64,000 nucleotides of DNA, taken from WM-3-3 sp041660045 (GTDB taxonomy: Bacteria > Pseudomonadota > Gammaproteobacteria > Methylococcales > Methylomonadaceae). The translations under genes and the position numbers were made by a program. The stretch spans positions 1 through 64,000 of the forward strand of contig JBAZXA010000006.1 in assembly GCA_041660045.1 (NCBI GenBank), given 5' to 3'. Under the pieces are notes generated by a model. That model was not told the DNA's origin. It did no database searches and saw only the letters and a list, made by a program, of their open reading frames with translations. Positions 46,904 through 54,665 of this stretch are shown here, one piece after another. Within the stretch, counting starts at the first letter, position 1. Each line of letters starts with the position of its first letter.

Positions 46904-47269
46904 ATGAAATTCGGAATAGTTATAGGTTCATTATTAATAAGTGGTTGCGCTATTCATTATTACGATAAAGAATCGGGAGCAGAGCATATTTATGGTTTCG
47001 GACACATGGTGATGAAAGCTAAGTCGCCCGACAATACCCATCAAGCCATTGTACGGGGAACCGATATTTGGGGTTTAGGGCTGGGTTATAATGATGATGG
47101 CGGCTATTTCAGCCTAGGTTGGGATTCGGTAAGACGTATTGAAATTATCGATGAGAACACAACAGTAGATTTGATATGGCCTAACAGCAATTTTTTAAAT
47201 ACACGAATAGGTTCATCCTTTCCAGGAACAACATTGAAGCAAAGTAACACCGAGGAGGGTTCTCAATGA
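46904..47269 (+). CDS. Small lipoprotein of unknown function
   Basis: 121 residues from ATG 46904, giving a short signal peptide ending in LISGC (Cys at residue 15). The upstream start at 46856 would add 16 residues before it. The mature part contains HIYGFGHMVM and GLGLGYNDDGGYFSLGWDS, glycine/aromatic-rich segments like outer membrane beta strands. The stop overlaps the start of the following lipoprotein gene by four bases, so both are cotranslated. No known family recognised. Confidence 0.65.
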   Translation: MKFGIVIGSLLISGCAIHYYDKESGAEHIYGFGHMVMKAKSPDNTHQAIVRGTDIWGLGLGYNDDGGYFSLGWDSVRRIEIIDENTTVDLIWPNSNFLNTRIGSSFPGTTLKQSNTEEGSQ

Positions 47270-48318
47270 AAGTTTCAAACATCTTTATGTTAATACTTAT
47301 ATTTATGATAGGGATTTTAACAGGTTGTGGACTTGGCTTCGATCATACCTTGTTCATGACAAAGTCCAATATTGGTGTCGACATCGACACCAAACCGCCA
47401 ACTGCGGAGATTTCTGTGGCAAGGCGAGAATTAGTGATCGCTCCTTCGTTTGAAGGTGGGCAAATACCGCCAGTTTTGGCCGGTTTCAATACTGGTAATC
47501 GATTATTATTTGGTTTTGATGTTTCGTCTGTATTTGCTGGAGGGGACGCTGCATTAACCTTATCTAAATCTGGCAAGGGCGAAACACATGGAGCAAAGCT
47601 TTGTTTAAATCAGCCACCTATAGGAAAACCTCATATTGGTCCAATTTCTCTGGGTGGCGATTATCCTCTTCCTACTGCTGGTGAAATACATCCGTTTGTA
47701 TTCGGTACGGATACATCTTTTGGGTTGAAAGTAGCGTGGTCGGGAATGACGGCGCAATTTCCAGATACTGTAAAAATTGGTTTCAATCGCAAAGAGTTGG
47801 CTTATGCACCTGTATTTGGTCAAGAAGCTCCAAAGAATGAAGACGGAACTTCAACAGTTCCGGATTGTAAATACAGCGTTGAGATGCCTGCATTTTTGGC
47901 AAGCATTGAAGTTGGGGCAGATGTGTCAAGCCCACAATCGTTTAATTCTAAATATCGTCAAAGTTTCTCTACAGGTGCCGCTGCAATCGAATTAGCGGGT
48001 GATCTTTCTGTCAAAAAGCTTATGCTATCCCGGTTGGATATATCAAGTCAGAAAGCGGCAACAATAATCGAGACAGAAAAAGAAAAAGTTACCAAAATAG
48101 AAAAGTATATTACCAATAGTTCTGGGAATATAGACAATGCAAAGTTGCAAGATTTGCTATCAAAATCGCAAGCTGGAAGTCCAGTTGTCATAACAGATAC
48201 AGTTATTAAAAAGATAAATTCAGCAAAAACTCCAAATGAAGTAAAAGAACTATTATTTGATCCTTTGGATGCAGCAATCGAACCTCTTTATAAATGTCTA
48301 CCAACAGAAAATCAATAA
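47266..48318 (+). CDS. Lipoprotein of unknown function
   Basis: 350 residues with lipobox ILTGC (Cys near 21). ATG 47266 follows GAGGAGGGTTCTC. The mature N-terminal half has beta-rich repeats (VDIDTKPPTAEISVARRELV; VKIGFNRKELAYAPVFGQEA share an RKELxxAP/RRELVIAP phrase). The C-terminal part is helical and charged (KEKVTKIEKYITN). It looks like an envelope protein working with the small lipoprotein whose gene overlaps it. No function can be assigned. Confidence 0.65.
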   Translation: MKVSNIFMLILIFMIGILTGCGLGFDHTLFMTKSNIGVDIDTKPPTAEISVARRELVIAPSFEGGQIPPVLAGFNTGNRLLFGFDVSSVFAGGDAALTLSKSGKGETHGAKLCLNQPPIGKPHIGPISLGGDYPLPTAGEIHPFVFGTDTSFGLKVAWSGMTAQFPDTVKIGFNRKELAYAPVFGQEAPKNEDGTSTVPDCKYSVEMPAFLASIEVGADVSSPQSFNSKYRQSFSTGAAAIELAGDLSVKKLMLSRLDISSQKAATIIETEKEKVTKIEKYITNSSGNIDNAKLQDLLSKSQAGSPVVITDTVIKKINSAKTPNEVKELLFDPLDAAIEPLYKCLPTENQ

Positions 48319-48333
48319 TCAAAGGTGAACAAA

Positions 48334-48537
48334 ATGAGCGCTACAATCCGTATTATTGTGAAAAGCGACAAAGATGATGCTTTGGTAGCGGAATCGAAGC
48401 TTCAACAAAAAGGATATCAAACCACATTGTCGGAAACTTCTAACGTTGTTCTGGATGGAACAAATTTAGGTGGGCACCTTGATATTCTGAGTGATCCCGA
48501 TAACGTTGTTTTTATTGTTATTGGTACAAAGCAATAA
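48334..48537 (+). CDS. 67-residue conserved-looking small protein
   Basis: Starts at ATG 48334 with AAAGGTG upstream; the in-frame GTG 48325 is less likely. The product, MSATIRIIVKSDKDDALVAE and on, looks like a compact alpha/beta protein with alternating strand (TIRIIVKS), helix (DDALVAESKLQQKG) and strands (TTLSETSNVVLDG, VVFIVIGTKQ). No signal peptide. It lies 15 bases after the lipoprotein gene and before the hydrolase gene. Unknown; a regulatory or adaptor role is possible. Confidence 0.55.
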   Translation: MSATIRIIVKSDKDDALVAESKLQQKGYQTTLSETSNVVLDGTNLGGHLDILSDPDNVVFIVIGTKQ

Positions 48538-48648
48538 ATAACTTTGAAAATTTTAGCCGAGAGCCATGAGGATTAAACTGTATTTAATTTAGATCCAGTT
48601 GATTATTAACTGTCTCGGTTTTTGTCACAACCTTATGTGGAGATATTT

Positions 48649-49155
48649 ATGACTGAACCAAATTGGATTACTGAAGCAAGGAAATTGATCGGTGTACATG
48701 AGGGCGTAGGAAATGCGGATAACCCCATCGTTGTTGAATTATTTAAAGACGCTGGTCACCCTGAAATTGTTCATGATTCGACTGCGTGGTGTGCTGCGTT
48801 TATCGGTGCGGTATTAAATCGTTCTGGTCATAAAGGGAATGGTTCGCTTTGGGCGCTGGATTACGCCAAGTGGGGACAGCCACTTTTAACGATTGCCTTA
48901 GGTGCAGTAGTGACAAAAAAAAGATTCAATAAAAAAGGTCAACTCGTCGGTGGACATGTTTTTTTTGCTGTTGGCTGGGACAAAAATAATGTATTCGGCC
49001 TTGGCGGCAACCAATCCGACACAGTATCAATTGTAAAATATCCACGATCAGTGATAACGGCCTTTCGGTGGCCGAGCGATGCTGCACTGCCAGGAAATCA
49101 GCCTGAAACTTTAGCCGAAGGGGGTGGCATCGATGCGGCTGGTTCTGAAAGTTAA
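48649..49155 (+). CDS. TIGR02594-type NlpC/P60-like peptidoglycan hydrolase
   Basis: 168 residues from ATG 48649 after GTGGAGATATTT. PNWITEARKLIGVHEGVG and the catalytic-Cys segment DSTAWCAAFIGAVLNRSG, followed by GGHVFFAVGWDKNN (His) and GLGGNQSDTVSIVKYP (Asn), match the TIGR02594 pattern of phage- and plasmid-linked CHAP/NlpC-like enzymes. No signal peptide, as in endolysins. It should cleave stem peptides if delivered. It is the second hydrolase without export signal in this block. Confidence 0.85.
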   Translation: MTEPNWITEARKLIGVHEGVGNADNPIVVELFKDAGHPEIVHDSTAWCAAFIGAVLNRSGHKGNGSLWALDYAKWGQPLLTIALGAVVTKKRFNKKGQLVGGHVFFAVGWDKNNVFGLGGNQSDTVSIVKYPRSVITAFRWPSDAALPGNQPETLAEGGGIDAAGSES

Positions 49156-49429
49156 ACTTTTTCGCCAGTATTCTCTACCCTGTTTTCTATATTGCCGCCC
49201 TTTTTAAAGCTATCTAAAAATATTAGGGCGGAATATGCCGTAGTATTGCATGATTGGCGGAGAGGAAGGACTCAACGCCTGTGCGAGGTATGCGTCTGTC
49301 GCTACCCGGTAGATTGTTTGTGTTCAGTCTTGGCTGTCCTCTTCTTGACCTGATTTATAGTTTAAATAAACTCTAAACAGTGTCCAAGATTATTAAACTA
49401 TTACACATCCGTGGGGATGAACCGAGTAA
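49156..49429. other. Intergenic region before the IS3 relic
   Basis: About 270 bp without a gene. It joins the hydrolase gene to an IS3-type transposase fragment and probably contains IS-derived sequence, but no terminal repeat could be identified. Confidence 0.3.
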
Positions 49430-49640
49430 ACGTTAAAAACAGAGCTGATCTATCACCAAACTTATACTTCCCGGGAGGAAGCCAAGCAGACTATCTTTGA
49501 ATATATCGAAGTCTTTGTAACCGTGGGCGACTGCATTCGGCTAATGGCTAAAAATCCGCTGTGTATGTTGAATTGCAATATAAAGCTGCTTAACCTTGTG
49601 CCCGGTAAGGTGTTGAATCAATATCAAAATAAATTTCCAG
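49430..49640 (+). pseudogene. IS3-family transposase C-terminal relic
   Basis: From 49436 the frame reads KTELIYHQTYTSREEAKQTI and FEYIEVF, then shifts; the other frame gives RLHSANGYKSAVYVE. Together this is the conserved C terminus of an IS3/rve transposase (LKTE...REEA...FEYIEVFYNRxRxHSxxGYxSP). The catalytic Glu lies in KTE. The upstream integrase core is absent and at least one frameshift is present, so it is inactive. It marks the left border of the sMMO locus. Confidence 0.75.
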
Positions 49641-49673
49641 CAAAGCAGGCAAGCTATTCCGATACAAGGCTTG

Positions 49674-50270
49674 CTAGGTTACTGAAGGTTGCGTCATCAA
49701 CAAACTAAAAAAATTCATCAAAGCATAGTAACGGCTGATTAAAAGCGTTTCTACCCCGTCGCTAAGTGAGCTTAGGTAAGCCGTTATGGGCGCGAAAGCC
49801 GAGCTGATACACAATTCAGGATTTTCCATGAAGGCTTGCCAAGTACGTCCTGATTGATCGGCAACAGTCATCAGATAGCGGCTTATTGGTTCAAATGCCG
49901 CCACCGTTACTTGTTCGGGATTATCCCAAAAAGCGTGCCAATATTGCCCTGCCTGTTGCTTGCTGGCACTTAGCTTGACTTGCCAATCCTGATAAATCGG
50001 CAATACCATGCCTTGGACTTGGGCATACAAAAGCTGGCTAGAATGGGTGGCTTGCTCATACCAAGCGGTCAGTGTGGGTATCGGTTGAGCGTAAACCTGT
50101 TTGGCCGCGGCTGCGATAAAACTATGGGTATCAATCAGGCTGTTACGAATGTCCTGGTACAAACTGTTAAGCTGGAAACTGACTTGGTTAAGCAACTTTT
50201 GGGTCGGCAAGATTAGTTTGTTGTCCAGTTCTAGCTGGCGAAAAATCAATAAATTCGGTTGAATCAACAT
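49674..50270 (-). CDS. Unknown 198-residue protein divergent from mmoX, with 33-residue repeats
   Basis: A soluble-looking helical protein transcribed away from the sMMO genes. Residues 113-145 and 146-178 are two ungapped repeats of 33 residues sharing AF-xx-NPE, AF-x-PI-xx-YL and a later Asp (NPE at 117 and 150, PI at 128 and 161). It contains many Gln and aromatic residues and no signal peptide. Phasin-like helical proteins have a similar feel but no signature is present. It sits next to the two candidate MmoR sites, so it may be co-regulated with or act on sMMO (inference). Confidence 0.6.
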   Translation of the reverse strand: MLIQPNLLIFRQLELDNKLILPTQKLLNQVSFQLNSLYQDIRNSLIDTHSFIAAAAKQVYAQPIPTLTAWYEQATHSSQLLYAQVQGMVLPIYQDWQVKLSASKQQAGQYWHAFWDNPEQVTVAAFEPISRYLMTVADQSGRTWQAFMENPELCISSAFAPITAYLSSLSDGVETLLISRYYALMNFFSLLMTQPSVT

Positions 50271-50356
50271 GGACGTGTTCCTAGGTTAATCATCTGTGCG
50301 CAAAACCTGAGGCGGTAATTGGCTTGATTCTAGCTTGCTTAAAGTAAATTAAATAT

Positions 50357-50384
50357 GCGACAAGTTGCCGCGCGGCAAAATGTC
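50357..50384. promoter_or_regulatory. Candidate MmoR upstream activating site, copy 1
   Basis: A 28-bp element around the palindrome TTGCCGCGCGGCAA, flanked two bases away on each side by GACA and TGTC, so the symmetry extends to 26 bp. The same element recurs inverted at 50529 with one base changed. Its centre is about 380 bp before the predicted transcription start. Placement and symmetry fit enhancers of sigma-54 activators such as MmoR. No binding data are available. Confidence 0.65.
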
Positions 50385-50413
50385 CTAAAAAGTCAGGATA
50401 CAAACCAAGCGGT

Positions 50414-50445
50414 AAAAAAATGCGGTTAATTGCAAATTAACCGCA
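50414..50445 (-). terminator. Leftward intrinsic terminator upstream of mmoX
   Basis: TGCGGTTAATT (50421-50431) and AATTAACCGCA (50435-50445) form a perfect 11-bp stem with a three-base loop. On the minus strand it is followed by seven T (50414-50420 are A on the plus strand). It would stop transcripts running leftward out of the sMMO promoter region before the divergent gene. Confidence 0.75.
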
Positions 50446-50491
50446 CAAAAACTCTTAAACCCCTTTAGGAGGTAGTGTTTCGTTAAGAGTT
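50414..50491 (-). ncRNA. Possible small RNA between the candidate MmoR sites
   Basis: On the minus strand two hairpins follow each other. AACTCTTAA (50450-50458) pairs with TTAAGAGTT (50483-50491), enclosing CCCTTTAGGAGG, and then comes the terminator stem with a T run. A hairpin plus terminator is the usual 3' architecture of bacterial small RNAs. No promoter was identified on the minus strand, so its 5' end is unknown. A purely protective terminator is the alternative. Confidence 0.3.
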
Positions 50492-50528
50492 GGCAGATTC
50501 TAGCTGCCACTATCGCCAATGGGAATAT

Positions 50529-50556
50529 GACATTTTGCCGCGCGGCAGCTTGTCGC
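50529..50556. promoter_or_regulatory. Candidate MmoR upstream activating site, copy 2
   Basis: The reverse complement of this 28-bp stretch equals copy 1 except for one base (GCT for GTT). The core TGCCGCGCGGCA is a perfect palindrome. Its centre is 170 bp from copy 1 (about 16 helical turns) and about 210 bp before the predicted start, a normal enhancer distance for sigma-54 systems. Confidence 0.65.
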
Positions 50557-50600
50557 AGCCTAGAGTTTATCTGTCCCGTCTATTCATTCCCACGCTACAG

Positions 50601-50632
50601 GTACAAAAACTGTACGTCTATAAACTGTACAG
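50601..50632. promoter_or_regulatory. TGTAC/GTACA half-site cluster
   Basis: GTACA-N5-TGTAC (50601-50615) is followed by a repeated AACTGTAC (50608 and 50623) and by the palindrome CTGTACAG (50625-50632). The spacing of the direct repeat is 15 bp. It lies between copy 2 of the candidate enhancer and the sigma-54 promoter, where another regulator or IHF may bind. Confidence 0.4.
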
Positions 50633-50727
50633 TGTCCAGTTATTGGACGCTTAACAGGTATTCACTTTGTCCAGAAAAATTACTGCATCAATCTGTTTTA
50701 TAAGAAATTTTTATTCAAAAAAACCAA

Positions 50728-50743
50728 TGGCACGAGGCTTGCT
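50728..50743 (+). promoter_or_regulatory. Sigma-54 promoter of the sMMO operon
   Basis: TGGCACGAGGCTTGCT matches the sigma-54 consensus TGGCACG-N4-TTGCW throughout. The -24 GG is at 50729-50730 and the -12 GC at 50741-50742, separated by ten bases. Transcription should begin near 50754, about 115 bases before mmoX. sMMO promoters of Methylococcus and Methylosinus are known to be sigma-54-dependent, which supports the call. Confidence 0.92.
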
Positions 50744-50868
50744 GTAGGCAAATCAGGTCATCATCCAGCCATTGCTAATCCGCATTAAGACATGCGCAGC
50801 GAATGTTTACAAAGTGACGATGGCCTTTTTAATGTTTGTTTAAAACAATAACATCAGGAGTAGTTAGT

Positions 50869-52452
50869 ATGGCTATAAGTGCAGCAACTAAAGCGGCGAC
50901 AGATGCTCTCGCTGTCAACCGTGCCCCGGTTAGTGTGGGCGCGCAAGAAGTCCACAGATGGATGCAAAGTTTCACTTGGGATTTTGAAAAAAACCGCACT
51001 AAGTATTCGACCAAATACAAAATGGCGAATGACACTAAAGAGCAATTCAAGCTGATCGCTAAAGAATATGCGCGTATGGAGTCGGTTAAAGATGAACGCC
51101 AATTTGGCAGCTTACAAGATGTTTTGACCCGCGTGGATGCTGCTAACCGTGTGCATCCAAAATGGAATGAGTCCATGAAAGTGATTTCTAACTTTTTAGA
51201 AGTGGGCGAGTATAACGCAATTGCCGCAACGGGCATGCTGTGGGATTCGGCTACGGCGCCTGAGCAAAAAAATGGTTACTTAGGTCAAGTGTTAGATGAA
51301 ATCCGCCACACTAACCAGTGCGGCTATATCAACTACTATTTCGCCAAACAAGGCCAAGACGCTGCCGGACATAACGATGCCCGGCGTACCCGTGCCATCG
51401 GCCCACTGTGGAAAGGCATGAAACGCGTATTTTCGGACGGTTTTATTTCTGGTGATGCGGTGGAATGTTCCATCAACTTACAGTTGGTTGGTGAGGCTTG
51501 CTTTACCAATCCTTTGATTGTGGCTGTGACCGAATGGGCTTCTGCCAACGGCGATGAAATGACGCCAACGGTGTTTTTGTCGATTGAAACGGATGAATTA
51601 CGGCACATGGCAAACGGCTACCAAACCGTGGTTTCCATTGCCAATGACGCGGCCGCTTCAAAATATTTGAACACGGACTTGAACAATGCCTTCTGGACAC
51701 AACAAAAATATTTCACGCCAGTGTTGGGCATGATGTTCGAGTACGGCAGCCATTTTAAAGTTGAGCCTTGGGTAAAAACTTGGAACCGCTGGGTGTACGA
51801 AGATTGGGGTGGTATTTGGATTGGCCGTTTGGGCAAATATGGCGTGAAATCACCTGCGAGTTTGCGCGATGCGAAAAAAGACGCTTACTGGGCGCACCAT
51901 GATTTGTTCTTGATTGCTTATGCCTTGTGGCCTACTGGCTTTTTCCGGTTGACACTACCGACCGCCCAAGAAGCCGAATGGTATGAAGCCAACTATCCAG
52001 GCTGGTACGATATGTACGGTAAAGTCTATGACGAATGGCGTGCGCGTGGCTGTGAAGACCCTAACAGCGGCTTTCTGCCTTTGCAATGGTTCATCGAAAA
52101 CAACCATCCGATTTACATTGACCGCGTCTCCCAAGTACCTTTCTGCCCGAGTTATTGTAAAGGTGCCAGTACCTTACGTGTGCTTGAATTCAACGGCAAA
52201 AAACATTCATTCAGCGACCAATGGGGCGAACGCATGTGGCTTTCTGAGCCAGAGCGCTATGAATGCCAAAACATCTTTGAACAATACGAAGGCCGTGAAT
52301 TGTCTGAAGTGATTGCCGAAGGCCACGGTCTGCGTAGCGACGGCAAGACTTTGATCAGCCAACCACATACCAATAAAGACGGCAAGATGTGGACGCTGGA
52401 TGACATTAAAAAAATCAACTGCGTATTTTCAGATCCTTTGAAAGCGCTGTAA
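50869..52452 (+). CDS. mmoX: Soluble methane monooxygenase hydroxylase alpha subunit
   Basis: The 527-residue catalytic subunit, oxidising methane to methanol at a diiron centre in the cytoplasm. The start is ATG 50869 after AGGAG; a longer frame from 50836 lacks a site. Alignment by eye to Methylococcus MmoX is gap-free through the core, so ligands are Glu114 (VGEYN), Glu144 and His147 (DEIRH), Glu209 (GEACFTN), Glu243 and His246 (DELRH). Cys151 and Thr213 of the active-site pocket are retained. It is the first gene of the operon behind the sigma-54 promoter. Confidence 0.99.
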   Translation: MAISAATKAATDALAVNRAPVSVGAQEVHRWMQSFTWDFEKNRTKYSTKYKMANDTKEQFKLIAKEYARMESVKDERQFGSLQDVLTRVDAANRVHPKWNESMKVISNFLEVGEYNAIAATGMLWDSATAPEQKNGYLGQVLDEIRHTNQCGYINYYFAKQGQDAAGHNDARRTRAIGPLWKGMKRVFSDGFISGDAVECSINLQLVGEACFTNPLIVAVTEWASANGDEMTPTVFLSIETDELRHMANGYQTVVSIANDAAASKYLNTDLNNAFWTQQKYFTPVLGMMFEYGSHFKVEPWVKTWNRWVYEDWGGIWIGRLGKYGVKSPASLRDAKKDAYWAHHDLFLIAYALWPTGFFRLTLPTAQEAEWYEANYPGWYDMYGKVYDEWRARGCEDPNSGFLPLQWFIENNHPIYIDRVSQVPFCPSYCKGASTLRVLEFNGKKHSFSDQWGERMWLSEPERYECQNIFEQYEGRELSEVIAEGHGLRSDGKTLISQPHTNKDGKMWTLDDIKKINCVFSDPLKAL

Positions 52453-52524
52453 TTGCACACCCTTGTATATCCCTTTGCCATTCAGGGTGATGGGCAATTT
52501 TCCTAGTTTAAGGAGACATAGCTT

Positions 52525-53703
52525 ATGTCAATTGAAGTATCCGGCGGCAGACGCGGTCTGACCGACCCTGCTCTAGCTGCAATTATTTTAGCGGCTGTCC
52601 CAGACCAGCCCTTAGAAACCCAACGCAAGATGAATTACTTTATGACTCCGCGCGGTAAGCGGATAAACGAGTATGAAGTGTTGTGCTGCTATACCCAACC
52701 GACACCTGACTGGATTCCAGGCGGTTTAGATTGGGGTGATTGGACCCAAAAATTCCACGGTGGCCGTCCTTCATGGAGCAATGAATCAACGGAAATGCGC
52801 AGTTCAGACTGGCTCAAACACCGTGACCCAGCATTCCGCTGGCACGCCCTGTATGTTAAGGATAAAGCCGAAGAATGGCGCTACACCGACCGTTTCCTGA
52901 GAGCTTATTCGGCTGATGGTCATGTGCGTTCTATGGATCCGGTTTGGCGCGACGAAGTGTTAGGCGATTATTTGGGCGCGTTCGGTTTCAGTGAATATGG
53001 CTTGTTCAACTCGCATTCCTCCGTAGTGCGCGATTGCTTGGGTGACACTTTGCGGATGAGCAGCGCCATGATCGGCTTGGATAAAGTTGATAACGCGCAA
53101 ATGATCCAAATGGAAAGGACGTTTTTGGCAAAACTGGTGCCGGGTTTTCCTGAAGCCACCGACATCCCTAAAAATGAATGGACAAAAGGCACAATTTTTA
53201 AAGGTTCCCGGGAAGTCGTGCAACAAATCTGGCAAGAAACCTATGACTGGAACGAAATATTGTTCTCAGGCCACATGGTTTACGATCCTTTGTTCGGTCA
53301 GTTTGTGCGCCGTGAATTCTTCGGCAGATTGTCATCGTATTACGGTGACTCCTTAACGCCGTTCTTTATTAACCAAATGCAGTTGTATTTCTCGCAAACC
53401 AAAGGTATTACCACCGACATGTTCCACACTTGCTTGGCAGCTGACGGGCGATTTGGTGCATACAACACCCGGCTGATGCAAGTTTGGGCTAATAAATGGC
53501 TGCCACGAACTATTACCGCTTTAAAAGATTTCATGGGTATTTTCTCGAAAATACCTGAAATCAAAGGTGTTAGCGATAAACCCGCGATAGAAGCTGCGTT
53601 AAATCGTGTTTTTGATGATTGGAAGCACGATTTTGCCGATCCGATTGGCTATAAAACCGATACCGCAGCACTCATTAAAACTGTGCTCTCAGGCCTTAAA
53701 TAA
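52525..53703 (+). CDS. mmoY: Soluble methane monooxygenase hydroxylase beta subunit
   Basis: A 392-residue subunit of the (alpha-beta-gamma)2 hydroxylase; about 389 residues is usual. ATG follows TTAAGGAGACATAGCTT. Characteristic stretches include TPRGKRINEYEVLCCYTQP, WIPGGLDWGDWTQKFHGGRP and LKHRDPAFRWHALYVKDKAE. The fold parallels MmoX but lacks the iron ligands, and it shapes the canyon where MmoB and the reductase dock. It lies 72 bp after mmoX. Confidence 0.98.
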   Translation: MSIEVSGGRRGLTDPALAAIILAAVPDQPLETQRKMNYFMTPRGKRINEYEVLCCYTQPTPDWIPGGLDWGDWTQKFHGGRPSWSNESTEMRSSDWLKHRDPAFRWHALYVKDKAEEWRYTDRFLRAYSADGHVRSMDPVWRDEVLGDYLGAFGFSEYGLFNSHSSVVRDCLGDTLRMSSAMIGLDKVDNAQMIQMERTFLAKLVPGFPEATDIPKNEWTKGTIFKGSREVVQQIWQETYDWNEILFSGHMVYDPLFGQFVRREFFGRLSSYYGDSLTPFFINQMQLYFSQTKGITTDMFHTCLAADGRFGAYNTRLMQVWANKWLPRTITALKDFMGIFSKIPEIKGVSDKPAIEAALNRVFDDWKHDFADPIGYKTDTAALIKTVLSGLK

Positions 53704-53712
53704 GGAATCACT

Positions 53713-54144
53713 ATGTCTACAAATTCAAATGCCTATGGCGCAGGTATCATGGCAAAAACGGGCAAAGCCTTTGCTGATGAATACTTCTCCGAAGAAAATC
53801 AAGTGGTACATGAAAGTAACGAAGTGGTTTTAGTCTTAAAAAAATCCGATGAAATCAATTCAATAGTCCATGAGATTTTGTTGGGTGATCGCAAAGCGGA
53901 TAACTCCACTTTAATCGTGGAAGACCGTGCTGGTTACTGGTGGCTGAAAGCGACCGGAAAAATTGAAATTGATTGCACGGAAGTATCCGAATTGTTGGGC
54001 AAACATTTCAGTGTTTATGATTTGTTGGTTGACGTGTCTTCCACCATAGGCCGCGCTTATACACTGGGCGAAACCTTTACCATCACTTCTGAACTGATGG
54101 GGCTTGACGTTAAACTGCAAGACTTCCAGACCACTGTCGCATAG
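53713..54144 (+). CDS. mmoB: Soluble methane monooxygenase regulatory (coupling) protein B
   Basis: A 143-residue cofactor-free protein (usually about 138-141). It binds the hydroxylase and tunes O2 activation and substrate access. The N terminus SNAYGAGIMAKTGKAFADEY is the flexible tail required for activity. The core has VVLVLKKSDEINSIVHEILL, DRAGYWWLKATGKIEIDC and FSVYDLLVDVSSTIGRAYTL, all typical for MmoB. It lies nine bases after mmoY with AAGGA in front of its start. Confidence 0.98.
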   Translation: MSTNSNAYGAGIMAKTGKAFADEYFSEENQVVHESNEVVLVLKKSDEINSIVHEILLGDRKADNSTLIVEDRAGYWWLKATGKIEIDCTEVSELLGKHFSVYDLLVDVSSTIGRAYTLGETFTITSELMGLDVKLQDFQTTVA

Positions 54145-54153
54145 GAGATAACA

Positions 54154-54651
54154 ATGGCCAATATTCATAACAATCCTATCCGTACCGAATGGGTTAACAA
54201 AATCGCCGGTTTGAAAAACCTAGCTGAAGGCCATGCGTTCTTAAAAGAGTTTCGGGCTAAACACGTCAGTGTCTTTAAAACCGACTTTTCATTAGAACTG
54301 GATTGGCTTTGGATAGAGCTGAAAATAGAAGAAAAAGTGGCGGTATTGAAACAGGCTGAGTTCAACGACAACCAGTTGCTTAACTCCTGTACTTGCGGTT
54401 CGGATGCCCAAACTGTGGCTAACCAAGCCCTAGAGGCGATGGCGGCCTGTGAAGATATGTATGAAGCCGAACGCATCCATATCAACTTCCGCTTGGCCTG
54501 CAAGCCGCCCATCATGCCCGTCAATTACTTTTTAGATACTGACAGGCAGTTGGGCACTAAGTTAATGGAGCTTCGCAACACGGACTACTACGCTTTGCCG
54601 CTGGAAGAATTGCGCAAAGTACGTGGCGTTAGGGTTGTAGCCTTACAGTAA
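54154..54651 (+). CDS. mmoZ: Soluble methane monooxygenase hydroxylase gamma subunit
   Basis: 165 residues (about 170 in Methylococcus). The start ATG follows TAGGAGATAACA, nine bases after mmoB. The helical subunit caps the alpha-beta dimer and stabilises the hydroxylase. Typical segments are NPIRTEWVNKIAGLKNLAEG, FKTDFSLELDWLWIELKIEE and PPIMPVNYFLDTDRQLGTKL. The C terminus ends LRKVRGVRVVALQ as expected. A strong hairpin follows 14 bases after the stop. Confidence 0.97.
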   Translation: MANIHNNPIRTEWVNKIAGLKNLAEGHAFLKEFRAKHVSVFKTDFSLELDWLWIELKIEEKVAVLKQAEFNDNQLLNSCTCGSDAQTVANQALEAMAACEDMYEAERIHINFRLACKPPIMPVNYFLDTDRQLGTKLMELRNTDYYALPLEELRKVRGVRVVALQ

Positions 54652-54665
54652 GCCTTTAATGTGGG

